From NCBI RefSeq assembly GCF_026239675.1, contig NZ_JAPIVQ010000005.1, positions 310,001 to 374,000 of the forward strand: a stretch of 64,000 nucleotides of DNA, written 5' to 3'. Numbering within the stretch: position 1 is the stretch's first letter; each line of letters starts with the position of its first letter. The DNA comes from Pedobacter sp. PLR. GTDB taxonomy: Bacteria; Bacteroidota; Bacteroidia; Sphingobacteriales; Sphingobacteriaceae. This document shows, one piece after another, positions 36,383-46,362 of this stretch. Under the pieces are notes generated by a model. That model had not been told where the DNA came from, did not search any database, and saw nothing but the letters and a program-made list of their open reading frames with translations. Position numbers and translations under genes: made by a program.

Positions 36383-37530
36383 GAAAACCGCTGGAAGGAA
36401 TCGTAGTTTTAGAATTTTGCCAGTTTCTTGCCGGCCCATCCGCAGGCTTAAAACTAGCCGATCTTGGTGCCCGTGTGATTAAAATTGAACGCCCCGGTAA
36501 AGGAGATGCCTGCAGGCAATTGGCCATAAAAAACCTGTTTATTGAAGAAGATAGCTTGCTTTTCCATACCATCAACCGCAATAAAGAATCTTATGCGGCG
36601 GATTTGAAGAACCCGGAAGACTTGAAACTGATACAGCAGTTGATTGCCAAAGCGGATATCATGACGCATAATTTCAGACCGGGAGTCATGGAAAAAATAG
36701 GGCTGGACTATCCGGCTGTTCAAACCTTAAACCCTAAAATTATATATGCCACAGTAACCGGTTACGGCAATGAAGGCCCCTGGGTTAATAAACCCGGACA
36801 GGATCTGCTGATCCAGTCTGTTTCTGGCATGAGTTATTTAACAGGCAGCAAGGAAGACGGACCAGTTCCTTTTGGATTATCCGTTACCGATATTATGTGC
36901 GGGAACCACCTGACACAAGGAATTATCGCGGCATTGATTAAGCGTGCGAAAACAAATAAAAGTGTGCTGGTAGAAGTCAGCTTGCTGGAGTCCGCATTGG
37001 ATGTGCAGTTTGAGGTGCTGACTACCTACTTAAATGATGGCGGACAATTGCCGGAAAGAAGTGCGGTAAAAGGTAGTGCACATGCTTACCTGAGTGCTCC
37101 ATACAGTACCTATGAAACCAGCGAGGGCTATATTGCCCTGGCCATGGGTGATTTGAAAACGATAGCTGAGCTGATCGGTTGTGACATTTCACCGGCCTAT
37201 ACCAATCCTGCTGATTCATTCGAAAACAGGGATGAACTCTTGCTGTTGCTTGGACAAAAGTTCAGGGAAAACACCAGTCAGCATTGGTTGGGCTTACTGG
37301 AATCAAAGGATATCTGGTGTGCCCCGGTACTGGATTATAAAGCAGCAACAGATTTGGACGTATTTAAAAATATGGAAATACGCCAGCAACTTGATCTGGG
37401 AAATGGCAGCAGCTTATACACCACCAGAATCCCGATGCAGATTGACGGACAGAAGCTGTTTGCCAGAAAGGCTGCGCCAAAAATTGGTGCCGATAACGAT
37501 AGGATTAATTTAGAATTTGAATTAAAATAA
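36379..37530 (+). CDS. CaiB/BaiF family (class III) CoA-transferase A
   Basis: 383 residues. Class III CoA-transferase features: the N-terminal stretch [33 protein letters not shown], the NRNKESYAADLKNPE segment, [15 protein letters not shown] and GQDLLIQSVSG. The likely catalytic Asp171 lies in SVTDIMCG; in this class an Asp forms the acyl and CoA intermediates. It would move CoA between carboxylic acids in the cytoplasm. Its ATG overlaps the solute-binding-like gene by 4 bases. A second, similar copy follows after 3 bases. Such enzymes are not a usual part of polysaccharide loci. The acid substrate is unknown. Confidence 0.9.
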   Translation: MRKPLEGIVVLEFCQFLAGPSAGLKLADLGARVIKIERPGKGDACRQLAIKNLFIEEDSLLFHTINRNKESYAADLKNPEDLKLIQQLIAKADIMTHNFRPGVMEKIGLDYPAVQTLNPKIIYATVTGYGNEGPWVNKPGQDLLIQSVSGMSYLTGSKEDGPVPFGLSVTDIMCGNHLTQGIIAALIKRAKTNKSVLVEVSLLESALDVQFEVLTTYLNDGGQLPERSAVKGSAHAYLSAPYSTYETSEGYIALAMGDLKTIAELIGCDISPAYTNPADSFENRDELLLLLGQKFRENTSQHWLGLLESKDIWCAPVLDYKAATDLDVFKNMEIRQQLDLGNGSSLYTTRIPMQIDGQKLFARKAAPKIGADNDRINLEFELK

Positions 37531-37533
37531 GAT

Positions 37534-38703
37534 ATGAAACCTCTGGAAGATTATTTAGTGGTAGATTTTAGTCAGTTTTTGTCTGGCCCTTCAGCGAGTT
37601 TGAGGCTGGCTGATATGGGCGCAAGGGTGATTAAAATTGAACGTTCAGGAGTTGGCGATATTTGTCGCAGTTTGTACACTTCTAATGTGATCATGAACGG
37701 GGAATCTTCAGTTTTCCATGCGATAAACCGGAATAAGGAAAGCTTTGAGGTAGACTTAAAGAATCCGGAAGATTGTAAAATGGTGCGGGAGCTATTGGCG
37801 AAGGCCGATGTGATGATGCACAATTTTCGTCCGGGAGTGATGGAAAGACTGGGCTTCGATTATGCATCTGTGCAAGAGCTCAATAAGGATATCATCTATG
37901 CCTCGCTCTCTGGTTACGGCGTTGAAGGAAAGGGAAAGGGTAAGCCTGGTCAGGATTTATTGCTGCAATCGGTTACCGGATTAACCTGGTTAAGCGGAAA
38001 TGCCGATAGCGGCCCCGTAGCAATGGGCTTATCGATTGTGGATATGCTTGCCGGTTCTCACCTGGCTCAGGGTATTTTAGCCTGTTTATTCCGTAAGGCA
38101 ATAAGTGGTGAAGGAGGCAGGGTAGAGGTGAGTATGATAGAATCTGCCTACGATTTCCAGTTTGAAACGATTACAACCTTTATGAATGATGGCGGAGCAC
38201 TTCCGGAACGTACGGCAAAGAACAATGCAAACGCGTATTTAGGCGCTCCTTATGGCATTTATAAAACTGCAAATGGTTTTGTGAGCCTGGCGATGGGCTC
38301 TGTTCCTGTCCTCGCCGTTTTGCTGGAATGTGAAGCACTGCAAGCTTTTACAGATCCGGCGGAAGCATTTACCAAACGTGATGAAATAAAAACGATTTTA
38401 GCGGAGCACCTGCTCAGTAGAGATACGGCTTGTTGGCTGGGTGTTTTAGAACCTGCTGACATTTGGTGTGCGGATGTATTAAACTGGCAGCAATTGATGG
38501 AGCATGATGGGTTTAAAGCTTTAGCTATGATTCAGGAGGTAGAAATGAAGGATGGTTATCAATACCAGACGACCAGATGTCCGATAAGAATTGATGGAGA
38601 ACTGTTAACTTCAGCCAAAGGTTCTCCTAAATTAGGGCAGGACAATGAAGAGATCATTAACCAGTTTGTAAACCTAAAAACAGGCATCCATGAGTCACAA
38701 TGA
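37534..38703 (+). CDS. CaiB/BaiF family (class III) CoA-transferase B
   Basis: 389 residues, colinear with the gene before it along its whole length (for example [65 protein letters not shown]). The likely catalytic Asp170 is kept in SIVDMLAG, so both copies may be active. They are plainly paralogues that have diverged, which suggests different substrates or a mixed complex. These enzymes normally work as interlocked dimers, so a heterodimer is conceivable. The 3' end overlaps the second solute-binding-like gene by 14 bases. Confidence 0.9.
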   Translation: MKPLEDYLVVDFSQFLSGPSASLRLADMGARVIKIERSGVGDICRSLYTSNVIMNGESSVFHAINRNKESFEVDLKNPEDCKMVRELLAKADVMMHNFRPGVMERLGFDYASVQELNKDIIYASLSGYGVEGKGKGKPGQDLLLQSVTGLTWLSGNADSGPVAMGLSIVDMLAGSHLAQGILACLFRKAISGEGGRVEVSMIESAYDFQFETITTFMNDGGALPERTAKNNANAYLGAPYGIYKTANGFVSLAMGSVPVLAVLLECEALQAFTDPAEAFTKRDEIKTILAEHLLSRDTACWLGVLEPADIWCADVLNWQQLMEHDGFKALAMIQEVEMKDGYQYQTTRCPIRIDGELLTSAKGSPKLGQDNEEIINQFVNLKTGIHESQ

Positions 38704-39925
38704 AGTGTTCCGCATAGCGGTTCGTAAGTTCGGTCCTTTTGAAAGCACGATGCATAAGTTATGGGATAAGTATTGTCTCCATTCCGGTTGCCGGTTAAAG
38801 GCAGACCTGATTCCTATGGATTTGCATGAGCTTCATGAAAGCACCCTGAGCAAGAATGGCTTGAAAAATGGAAGCTGGGATATTGCCCATATCAATACCG
38901 ATTGGTTATTGGAAGGCTATACCGCTGCTGCTTTTGAAGATTTGAAGCCATATATTCAGGAGAATCCGCCTGCTGCATTTCCGGAAGGTTGGAGCAATTC
39001 GTTATTGGCCTCCCAGCAATTTGAGGAGCAAATCGTCGGACTACCTTTTCATGATGGTCCGGAATGTCTGATTTATAGAAAAGATTTATTTGATGACCTT
39101 GCTGAGCAACAAAAATACTTCTCGGAATACGGGAAAGCATTGCGGGCCCCTCAGACCTGGGCGGACTTTCTGGAGGTCGCTCAATTCTTTAACCGTCCGG
39201 AACAACATTTATATGGGACAGCATTTGCTTGTTTCCCTGACGGACACAATACGGTGTTTGATTTTTGTCTGCAATTATGGAGCAGAGGTGGAACCTTGCT
39301 GGCGGCAGATGAAAGCATACAAGTAGATAGCCCGGAAGCTATAGCAGGATTGGAATATTACCGGAAAATAGTAAAGGATAAAACGGCTGTTCATCCGGAC
39401 TCGGCAAATTTCGACTCTGTGCAGGCGGGTGCAGCATTTGCAAGAGGAGAGGTGGCGATGATGATCAATTGGTTTGGTTTTGCTTCCGTTTGTGAAGTCG
39501 ATGCCAGCTCAAATGTTAAAGGTAAGGTAGAAGTGGCGGTGTTGCCGGTTACTGAGGGTAGCCAATCGGCCTCCTTAAACGTGTACTGGTTGTATACGAT
39601 TGGTTCCGGCAGTAAACATAAACAGCTGGCCTACGATTTTATCCGCTTTGCAGTAAACGAAGAAAACGATAAACTCCTGACGCTGGAAGGGGGCATTGGT
39701 TGCCGGATTTCTACCTGGAAAGATGCAGCCGTAAATGAACTCATTCCTTATTACCATAAATTAGAACAGCTTCACGAGTGTGCGCAAACCTTGCCTCAGA
39801 AGAGCAATTGGGCAGCAATAGCAACGGTAATTGATGAAATGGTGCTGAGCGCCTTAAACACCGAAGCGTCTACGGCAGCTATTTTAAAAGCTGCTCAGGA
39901 TAAAATTAATTTAACAGACAAATAA
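38690..39925 (+). CDS. Family-1 solute-binding-like protein without export signal (B)
   Basis: 411 residues with the binding-protein pattern ([61 protein letters not shown], and [17 protein letters not shown] near the end). It begins [19 protein letters not shown] with no signal peptide, and its start lies inside the CoA-transferase B gene, so a hidden leader is excluded. It is only distantly similar to the first solute-binding-like protein. Together they flank the two CoA-transferases in the order binding-protein, transferase, transferase, binding-protein. Role unknown; see the first copy. It is followed after 4 bases by the oxidoreductase. Confidence 0.8.
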   Translation: MSHNEVFRIAVRKFGPFESTMHKLWDKYCLHSGCRLKADLIPMDLHELHESTLSKNGLKNGSWDIAHINTDWLLEGYTAAAFEDLKPYIQENPPAAFPEGWSNSLLASQQFEEQIVGLPFHDGPECLIYRKDLFDDLAEQQKYFSEYGKALRAPQTWADFLEVAQFFNRPEQHLYGTAFACFPDGHNTVFDFCLQLWSRGGTLLAADESIQVDSPEAIAGLEYYRKIVKDKTAVHPDSANFDSVQAGAAFARGEVAMMINWFGFASVCEVDASSNVKGKVEVAVLPVTEGSQSASLNVYWLYTIGSGSKHKQLAYDFIRFAVNEENDKLLTLEGGIGCRISTWKDAAVNELIPYYHKLEQLHECAQTLPQKSNWAAIATVIDEMVLSALNTEASTAAILKAAQDKINLTDK

Positions 39926-39929
39926 GCAA

Positions 39930-41042
39930 ATGGACATTATATATAAACCTCAGCTTCCGGTTACAGTACAACCTATCATCATCATTGGTGCAGGTGGTAT
40001 TGTAGCTGATGCACATCTACCGGCCTATAAAAAGGCAAACTTTACCGTTCATGGAATTGTGAACCGGACCAGAGCAAAGGCAGAGCAGCTGGCGCAGGAT
40101 TTTGGGATTCCTAATGTCTATGATTCCGTAGCAGAGGCAGTTGCAAAAGCGCCCTTGCATGCGGTATACGACCTGACCATTATGCCCGGTCAATATCTGG
40201 AAGTGCTAAAGCAACTACCTAATGGTGCTGCGGTATTGATCCAGAAACCTATGGGTGATGATTTTGATCAGGCCATGGAAATACTGGAACTGTGCAGGAC
40301 AAAAAAACTGGTAGCCGCCATTAATTTCCAGCTGCGTTTTGCACCTTTTGTGACTGCGGCAAGGGATATGATCCAAAAGGGATTAATCGGTGAGCTTTAC
40401 GATATGGAGGTTAGGGTGACGCTAAAAACACCATGGGAACTTTTTCCGCTGGTCATGGTTCATCCACGCCTGGAAATTCAATACCATAGCATTCATTATA
40501 TCGACCTGCTGCGTTCCTTTTTAGGAGAGCCGGAAACGGTGATGGCCAAAACGTTGAAACATCCTGCTAAGAATTTATCTTCTTCCCGATCCACTATTTT
40601 ACTGGATTATGGAGATACGATGCATGCCGTGATCAATACCAATCACGACCATGATTTTGGTGCTACTCATCAGGAGAGTTTCATCAAATGGGAAGGTACT
40701 AAAGGCGCTATAAAGGCAAAAATGGGTTTACTGATGGATTATCCTCATGGCCTTCCTGATGTATTTGAATATTGCCTGCCGGAAGCAGGAAAAGCTCCGG
40801 AATGGAAAGAGCTGAAACTGGAAGGCTCCTGGTTTCCAGATGCATTTGTGGGCACGATGGCGAATTTAATGCGCTATAAAGAAGGTTCATCTGAGGTCCT
40901 GTATACCAGTGTAGAAGATGTGATCAAAACCATGGCCGTAGTAGAAAGTGCTTACCAGGCCAGCGATCATGGCGGGGTAAAAGTAAGCGGTCAGCATAAA
41001 AAAATCAAAACCCCTCTAAAGAAGAAAAACGATGTATTTTAA
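39930..41042 (+). CDS. Gfo/Idh/MocA-family oxidoreductase
   Basis: 370 residues. N-terminal Rossmann domain with [14 protein letters not shown] around residues 20-33, and the catalytic-lysine motif as QKP (Lys106) where most members have EKP. The C-terminal domain has [14 protein letters not shown], with the His and Asp expected for proton relay. There is no signal peptide, so this is a cytoplasmic NAD(P)-dependent enzyme, usually acting on sugars, inositols or their acids. The Glu to Gln change next to the catalytic lysine may alter cofactor or substrate handling. Its last 11 bases overlap the MaoC gene. Confidence 0.88.
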   Translation: MDIIYKPQLPVTVQPIIIIGAGGIVADAHLPAYKKANFTVHGIVNRTRAKAEQLAQDFGIPNVYDSVAEAVAKAPLHAVYDLTIMPGQYLEVLKQLPNGAAVLIQKPMGDDFDQAMEILELCRTKKLVAAINFQLRFAPFVTAARDMIQKGLIGELYDMEVRVTLKTPWELFPLVMVHPRLEIQYHSIHYIDLLRSFLGEPETVMAKTLKHPAKNLSSSRSTILLDYGDTMHAVINTNHDHDFGATHQESFIKWEGTKGAIKAKMGLLMDYPHGLPDVFEYCLPEAGKAPEWKELKLEGSWFPDAFVGTMANLMRYKEGSSEVLYTSVEDVIKTMAVVESAYQASDHGGVKVSGQHKKIKTPLKKKNDVF

Positions 41043-41472
41043 ATCAATATTTTTTGAAGATTACCTGTTGCAAGATCAACGGATTACACTTGGACGAACG
41101 ATTACGGAAACCGATTTTGTGGTTCATGCCGGACATACCGGAGATTTCTTTCCACATCATATGGACGAAGAATGGTGTAAAACCCAGCCTTTTAAACATA
41201 GAATCGCGCATGGAACCATGATATTCAGCATAGGAGTCGGACTAACAGCTTCTGAGATCAACCCTGAAGCTTTTTCTAAAGGTTATGATCGTCTGCGCTT
41301 TGTAAAACCAGTTTATATCGGAGATACCATTCATTCAGAAGTTACCATTTCCGAAAAAGGAGCAGCTAAAAAACCAGAATACGGAACAGTAACCGAACAT
41401 GTAGAAATAAAAAACCAACATGGAGAAGTGGTGCTGGTCTGTGACCATCTGCTCCTGGTAAAAAAGAAGTAG
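41032..41472 (+). CDS. MaoC-like (hotdog fold) enoyl-CoA hydratase
   Basis: 146 residues, a single hotdog domain. The (R)-hydratase active-site motif is present as [15 protein letters not shown], with Asp38 and His43, followed by RIAHGTM, which normally packs against it. It would add or remove water on a CoA-thioester in the cytoplasm. Together with the two class III CoA-transferases this gives the core of a CoA-ester pathway. Pairs of this kind are known from mesaconyl-CoA and itaconyl-CoA metabolism. No acyl-CoA synthetase, lyase or dehydrogenase of a beta-oxidation kind is near. The gene starts inside the oxidoreductase gene. Confidence 0.88.
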   Translation: MYFKSIFFEDYLLQDQRITLGRTITETDFVVHAGHTGDFFPHHMDEEWCKTQPFKHRIAHGTMIFSIGVGLTASEINPEAFSKGYDRLRFVKPVYIGDTIHSEVTISEKGAAKKPEYGTVTEHVEIKNQHGEVVLVCDHLLLVKKK

Positions 41473-41526
41473 TACATTCCCTTATTATTCAACCGAAAAA
41501 GACCAAACCTGATATCAACCAAATAT

Positions 41527-42843
41527 ATGAACCACAGCACAACAGAGGAATTAACCATCCCGGCAGCTGCAGCTATTCGTAGTGAAGCAGCGCAAACAAC
41601 CAGCAAGGAATATTTAGTGCCATTTATTTTGGTCGTGAGCTTGTTCTTTTTATGGGGAATGGCACACAACCTGGATTCTATCCTGATCCCTCATTTGAAG
41701 AAAGCCTGCGATTTGAATAACCGCCAGTCTACGCTAATAGATACTTCAGTCTTTCTGGCTTATTTTTTAATGGCCATTCCAGCAGGGATGATCCTTAAAA
41801 AATGGGGATATAAAGCAAGTATGATTATTGGATTACTGGTGTTTGCTATTGGCGCATTCTTATTTGTGCCGGCAGCCAATCAATTGTCGTATGTTACTTT
41901 TCTGATTGCCTTGTTCATTATTGGTTGTGGATTAACCATATTAGAAACTTCAGCAAATCCATACGCCGCAGTTTTAGGAGATCCGGAAAAAGCGACCAGC
42001 AGGTTAAATCTTGCGGCCTCTTTCAATGGTCTGGCTGCTATGGTTGCGCCATTTATCGGCTCGATGTTTATCCTTTCCGGTAAATCTCATACCCCGGAAG
42101 AACTAAGTGCGATGACAGATGTAGCGCGTTCCAGCTATTTTCTGGAAGAAGCGGCTTCGGTAAAGATGCCTTACATCGTTCTGGGTACAGTATTGGTGAT
42201 TATGGCCATCATCATTTATTTTGTGAACCTTCCGGAGATAAAAACCAAAAGTAAAGATGGTGTTGCTAAAGGCAGTTTTTTTGGTGCATTACGTCATAAG
42301 CACCTGAGGTGGGCGGTAGTTGCGCAGTTTTTCTATGTTGGTGCGCAAGTTTGTGTCACTAGTTTTTTTATCAGAATGGCGCAGCAAGGTGCCGGATTTG
42401 ATGAGAAAACTGCCGCCTATTATCTGGCCATTTATGGTTTGTTATTCATGGCAGGCCGTTTTGCGGGAACCGCAATTCTACAGGTGATTGCTTCTCATAA
42501 ATTATTAGCGCTTTATGCAGGGATAGCCGTTTTCCTATGCCTGATCGCTATTCTTGGTCAGGGAACCTATGTGGTGTATGCGTTGGGAGCCATCGGGTTT
42601 TTTATGTCGATCATGTTCCCTACCATTTTTGCGCTTGGAATTGATGGCATTGGCGATGATACCAAACCGGGATCTTCCTGGTTAATTATGTCCATTGTTG
42701 GTGGTGCAATCCTGCCTTATGGCATGGGTACTATGATTGATTTAAACGGAGATAATATTCAGATTGGTTACAGTATCCCATTGGTGTGTTTTCTCATCAT
42801 CTTATTTTTTGGGCTTAAAGGGTATAAGATTGCCGCTAAATAA
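41527..42843 (+). CDS. FucP-like sugar MFS transporter
   Basis: 438 residues with 12 hydrophobic segments. Family sequence matches the fucose:H+ symporter group: LFFLWGMAHNLDSILIPHLKK in helix 1, MAIPAGMILKKWGYKASM, and GCGLTILETSANPYAAVLG with the conserved Glu and Asn. The second half has VTSFFIRMAQQGAGFDEK and SIMFPTIFALGIDG. It imports a sugar or a related compound with protons. It follows the MaoC gene after 54 bases and precedes the GH106 rhamnosidase. Its cargo may be rhamnose, fucose, or the compound handled by the CoA module. Confidence 0.9.
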   Translation: MNHSTTEELTIPAAAAIRSEAAQTTSKEYLVPFILVVSLFFLWGMAHNLDSILIPHLKKACDLNNRQSTLIDTSVFLAYFLMAIPAGMILKKWGYKASMIIGLLVFAIGAFLFVPAANQLSYVTFLIALFIIGCGLTILETSANPYAAVLGDPEKATSRLNLAASFNGLAAMVAPFIGSMFILSGKSHTPEELSAMTDVARSSYFLEEAASVKMPYIVLGTVLVIMAIIIYFVNLPEIKTKSKDGVAKGSFFGALRHKHLRWAVVAQFFYVGAQVCVTSFFIRMAQQGAGFDEKTAAYYLAIYGLLFMAGRFAGTAILQVIASHKLLALYAGIAVFLCLIAILGQGTYVVYALGAIGFFMSIMFPTIFALGIDGIGDDTKPGSSWLIMSIVGGAILPYGMGTMIDLNGDNIQIGYSIPLVCFLIILFFGLKGYKIAAK

Positions 42844-42866
42844 ATACGCTTAACAATAAGTATGCT

Positions 42867-45800
42867 ATGGGTTTTTTATTAAAAAGAAGTTTCTACCTTA
42901 TTTTATTGAGCTGTGCCCTGCATTTATCTATGGCTAAGGCACAGGGTAATAACAGCGCTAAGCCCTGGGTGTTTTGGTATTGGATGCAGGCCGGGGTTTC
43001 CAAAGCAGGCATAACCGCCGATCTTGAAGCGATGAAAACAGCCGGAATAGGTGGCGCTTACCTGATGTCGATCAAAGGGGCCACAAATCCACCGCTATTT
43101 AATCCGCCGGCAGTACAGCTGAGTCCGGAATGGTGGGGGATGGTGACCTTTGCTATGGAAGAAGCTAAACGGTTGAATTTGAAAATCGGGATGCATGTGA
43201 GTGACGGTTTTGCCCTTGCCGGTGGTCCATGGATTACACCTGAACTTTCTATGCAAAAAATCGTGTCAGCCCGGGTAAATATTAAAGGAGGAACCGCATT
43301 AAAATTAAAACTCCCGCAACCGGAAATGGTGGAGAATTATTATAAAGATATTGCCGTATATGCTTATCCTTCTGTAGCAGGAGCGGGTATATCAACGCAA
43401 ACGGTTGTCCCTAAAGTCAGCACAAGTACTGGTGTAGATGCAAGTGGATTACTGAAATCAGACAATAAAAAAAGCTTTGGTTCTGCTGAACCTTGCTGGA
43501 TTCAATATGAATTTGAGCAGCCTTTTACTGCAAGGACAGTGACGGTCAGGACTAGTGGAAATAATTATCAGGCAGAGCGCCTGGAGATCCGGGTGAGTGA
43601 GGATGGAAAAGTATTTCGTGCTATCGGCAGACTGGAACCACCACGTCATGGCTGGCAGGATACTGATGCGGATTTGACCCATTCGATTGTTCCTGTAACC
43701 GCAAAGTATTACCGTTTTGTGTATGACAAAAAAGGCTCGGAAGCAGGTGCGGAAGATCTGGATGCCGCGAAATGGAAACCATCTTTAAAATTGCTCCATC
43801 TGGAGCTTTCCTCAGAACCGGCAATCAATCAATATGAAGGAAAATCAGGGGCAGTATGGCGGGTAAGCAAGCGCAGTGAGGAAGCGCAGATCGCGGATCA
43901 GTTATGTGTGCCTTTAAACAAGATACTCAACATCACAAAACTGCTCAAAGCGGATGGCAGCTTAGCCTGGACAGCTCCGAAAGGAAACTGGACCATCATC
44001 AGAATAGGCCATACTTCTACCGGTCATAAAAATGCGACAGGTGGCGGTGGCATAGGTTTGGAAAGTGATAAGTTTAATCCGGCAGCAATAAAGCTGCAGT
44101 TTGACAGCTGGTATGGGGAAGCGATTCGTAAGGCAGGACCCGAACTTTCGGCTGAAGTATTGACCGCTTTTCATGTAGACAGCTGGGAATGTGGCAGCCA
44201 GAACTGGTCGCCATTATTTGCAGCCGAATTTCAAAAACGCAGGGGCTATGATTTAATGCCATACCTACCTGTAATGGTTGGGATTCCTGTACAAAGTGCC
44301 GATGTTTCTGAAAGCTTTTTATACGATCTGCGTCTTACGATTGCCGAGCTGGTTGTGGATCAGTTTTATGGTACGCTGGCAGGCCTGGCAAAAGAAAAAG
44401 GTAAAATATTTACCGCAGAAAGTGTGGCCCCAACTATGGTGAGTGATGGTTTAATGCATTATAAAATGGTTGATGTGCCGATGGGTGAGTTTTGGCTCAA
44501 CAGTCCAACACATGATAAACCAAATGATATGATGGATGCCATTTCCGGCGCACATATCTATGGTAAAAACATCATCCAGGCAGAAGCTTTTACAACAGTT
44601 CGTATGGACTGGAATGAGCATCCTGGTCATATGAAAACATTGCAGGACAGAAATTATGCTTTGGGTATAAATAAGCTGGTTTATCATGTGTTTACGCACA
44701 ATCCATGGGTAGATAGAAAGCCGGGGATGACCCTGGACGGAGTTGGGTTATACTTTCAGCGGGATCAAACCTGGTGGAAACAAGGTAAGGCCTGGGTGGA
44801 TTACGCAGCACGTAGTCAGCAGCTTTTACAGCAAGGGAAACCTGTTGCTGATATCGCTGTTTTTATCGGGGAAGAAATCCCGCGCAGGTCTGTTTTACCA
44901 GATCGTCTGGTTCCGTTTTTACCAGGGCTTTTCGGTGCGGCTGTAGTAACATCAGAAGCCATCAGATTGGCGAATACCGGACAACCTTTAAGGCAAATGC
45001 CTGCGGGGGTAACACATTCTGCAAATATGGCCGATCCTGAAAACTGGGTGAATCCACTGAGAGGTTATGCCTACGATTCTTTTAATCCGGATGTATTGAT
45101 GACCGCCATGGTACACAATGGAAATGTTGAATTTACAAGTGGCGCCAGCTATAAGGTATTGGTGATTCCCGGCAAGACAGCGATGAATCCCAATTATAAA
45201 TGGATGAGTTTAGCGGTAGCCGGTAAATTACTGGAACTGGTAAAAGCCGGGGCTACGATTATAGTTAATGAACAACCAGCCCATCAGCCCGGACTTTTGA
45301 AAGCTGATCATGACGCCTATAATCAGGTCATCCAGGCACTTTGGACAGCTGGTCCTGTAGGTAAGGGCAGGGTAATTAAAGGTCCTTATCAGCCGGAAAG
45401 CTTAGATGATCTGGGTTTACAAAGAGATTTAATCGTTTTAGACGAACAAGGTTTATATGCAAAAAAAATAGCCTACACGCATCGCATCGCAGCAGATAAA
45501 GAACTGTATTTTATCGCCAACCAGGTTAATGAAGAAAGAGTTTTACAGTTTTCTTTCCGCCTGGATGGAAGTGTCCCTCAATTGTATGATGCGGTAAGGG
45601 ATCAAACTATCAGCGTTAAGAATTGGAGCAATGCGAATGGGCGGACTAGCATGACTTTGAAGTTAGCACCTAATGCATCCATCTTTGTTATTTTCAATAA
45701 AGAGAACCAGGTTGCTGGAGCTAAGACAGGAAACAATCAGCCGATGATCGGGGGAAACTCGTTAAAGACTCCCGATAATTCGCCTAAAACCGGTAATAAC

Positions 45801-46352
45801 TCAACGGACACAAGGAGTAGCCTGCTTAAAAACGGGAATAACTGGTCGGAAACAAAAGTTCTCCAGACGCTTAAAAATGACTGGCAGGTTAGTTTTGATG
45901 CAGCTTTGGGCGGGCCGGCAGAACCGGTTGTGTTTAAAGAATTGACGGATTGGAGCAAAAATCCGGATACGCTGATCAAATATTATTCGGGTACAGCATC
46001 GTATAAAACCAGTATTAAATTTGATAAAAAGGAAGGTCAGCAATACCTGTTAGATCTGGGTACAGTATCGAATATTGCGGAGGTAAAAGTAAACGGTATT
46101 TCTTGTGGGGTACTGTGGACAGCCCCTTTTCAGGCAGATATTACTGCCGCTTTGAAGCAGGGTAAAAACGAGTTGATTATTGAAGTTACGAATACCTGGG
46201 CCAATAGGTTAATGGGAGATCAGCGCCTGCCGGAAAGTAAGCGGATTACAAAAACAACAGCGCCTTACAGACTGGAAGGGAAACCTTTAAATCCGGCAGG
46301 ATTACAAGGTCCGGTTCGGATTTTAGCTGCTGAGCTAAACGACTTAAAATAA
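42867..46352 (+). CDS. GH106 alpha-L-rhamnosidase-like enzyme, secreted
   Basis: 1161 residues with a signal peptide to about residue 25 (SMAKAQ). The start of the mature protein, PWVFWYWMQAGVSKAGITADLEAM, and IGMHVSDGFALAGGPWITPE are typical of GH106. The barrel is followed by beta domains and a C-terminal jelly roll (KTSIKFDKKEG, DLGTVSNIAEVKVNGISCGVLW, NELIIEVTNTWANRL). GH106 enzymes remove L-rhamnose from rhamnogalacturonan, including RG-II. A low-complexity stretch rich in Asn, Lys, Thr and Gly lies near residues 950-985 (KTGNNQPMIGGNS, then KTPDNSPKTGNNS), an unusual insertion just before the last domain, probably a surface linker. Confidence 0.9.
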   Translation: MGFLLKRSFYLILLSCALHLSMAKAQGNNSAKPWVFWYWMQAGVSKAGITADLEAMKTAGIGGAYLMSIKGATNPPLFNPPAVQLSPEWWGMVTFAMEEAKRLNLKIGMHVSDGFALAGGPWITPELSMQKIVSARVNIKGGTALKLKLPQPEMVENYYKDIAVYAYPSVAGAGISTQTVVPKVSTSTGVDASGLLKSDNKKSFGSAEPCWIQYEFEQPFTARTVTVRTSGNNYQAERLEIRVSEDGKVFRAIGRLEPPRHGWQDTDADLTHSIVPVTAKYYRFVYDKKGSEAGAEDLDAAKWKPSLKLLHLELSSEPAINQYEGKSGAVWRVSKRSEEAQIADQLCVPLNKILNITKLLKADGSLAWTAPKGNWTIIRIGHTSTGHKNATGGGGIGLESDKFNPAAIKLQFDSWYGEAIRKAGPELSAEVLTAFHVDSWECGSQNWSPLFAAEFQKRRGYDLMPYLPVMVGIPVQSADVSESFLYDLRLTIAELVVDQFYGTLAGLAKEKGKIFTAESVAPTMVSDGLMHYKMVDVPMGEFWLNSPTHDKPNDMMDAISGAHIYGKNIIQAEAFTTVRMDWNEHPGHMKTLQDRNYALGINKLVYHVFTHNPWVDRKPGMTLDGVGLYFQRDQTWWKQGKAWVDYAARSQQLLQQGKPVADIAVFIGEEIPRRSVLPDRLVPFLPGLFGAAVVTSEAIRLANTGQPLRQMPAGVTHSANMADPENWVNPLRGYAYDSFNPDVLMTAMVHNGNVEFTSGASYKVLVIPGKTAMNPNYKWMSLAVAGKLLELVKAGATIIVNEQPAHQPGLLKADHDAYNQVIQALWTAGPVGKGRVIKGPYQPESLDDLGLQRDLIVLDEQGLYAKKIAYTHRIAADKELYFIANQVNEERVLQFSFRLDGSVPQLYDAVRDQTISVKNWSNANGRTSMTLKLAPNASIFVIFNKENQVAGAKTGNNQPMIGGNSLKTPDNSPKTGNNSTDTRSSLLKNGNNWSETKVLQTLKNDWQVSFDAALGGPAEPVVFKELTDWSKNPDTLIKYYSGTASYKTSIKFDKKEGQQYLLDLGTVSNIAEVKVNGISCGVLWTAPFQADITAALKQGKNELIIEVTNTWANRLMGDQRLPESKRITKTTAPYRLEGKPLNPAGLQGPVRILAAELNDLK

Positions 46353-46362
46353 TATAGAAGAT

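Noticed and set aside
35222-39925. Ordinary ABC sugar importer made of the solute-binding proteins
   Set aside because: No permease or ATPase gene is in the window and neither binding-like protein has an export signal.
43458-44262. Minus-strand open frames inside the GH106 gene
   Set aside because: They mirror the codon pattern of a clear plus-strand gene and have no recognisable sequence.
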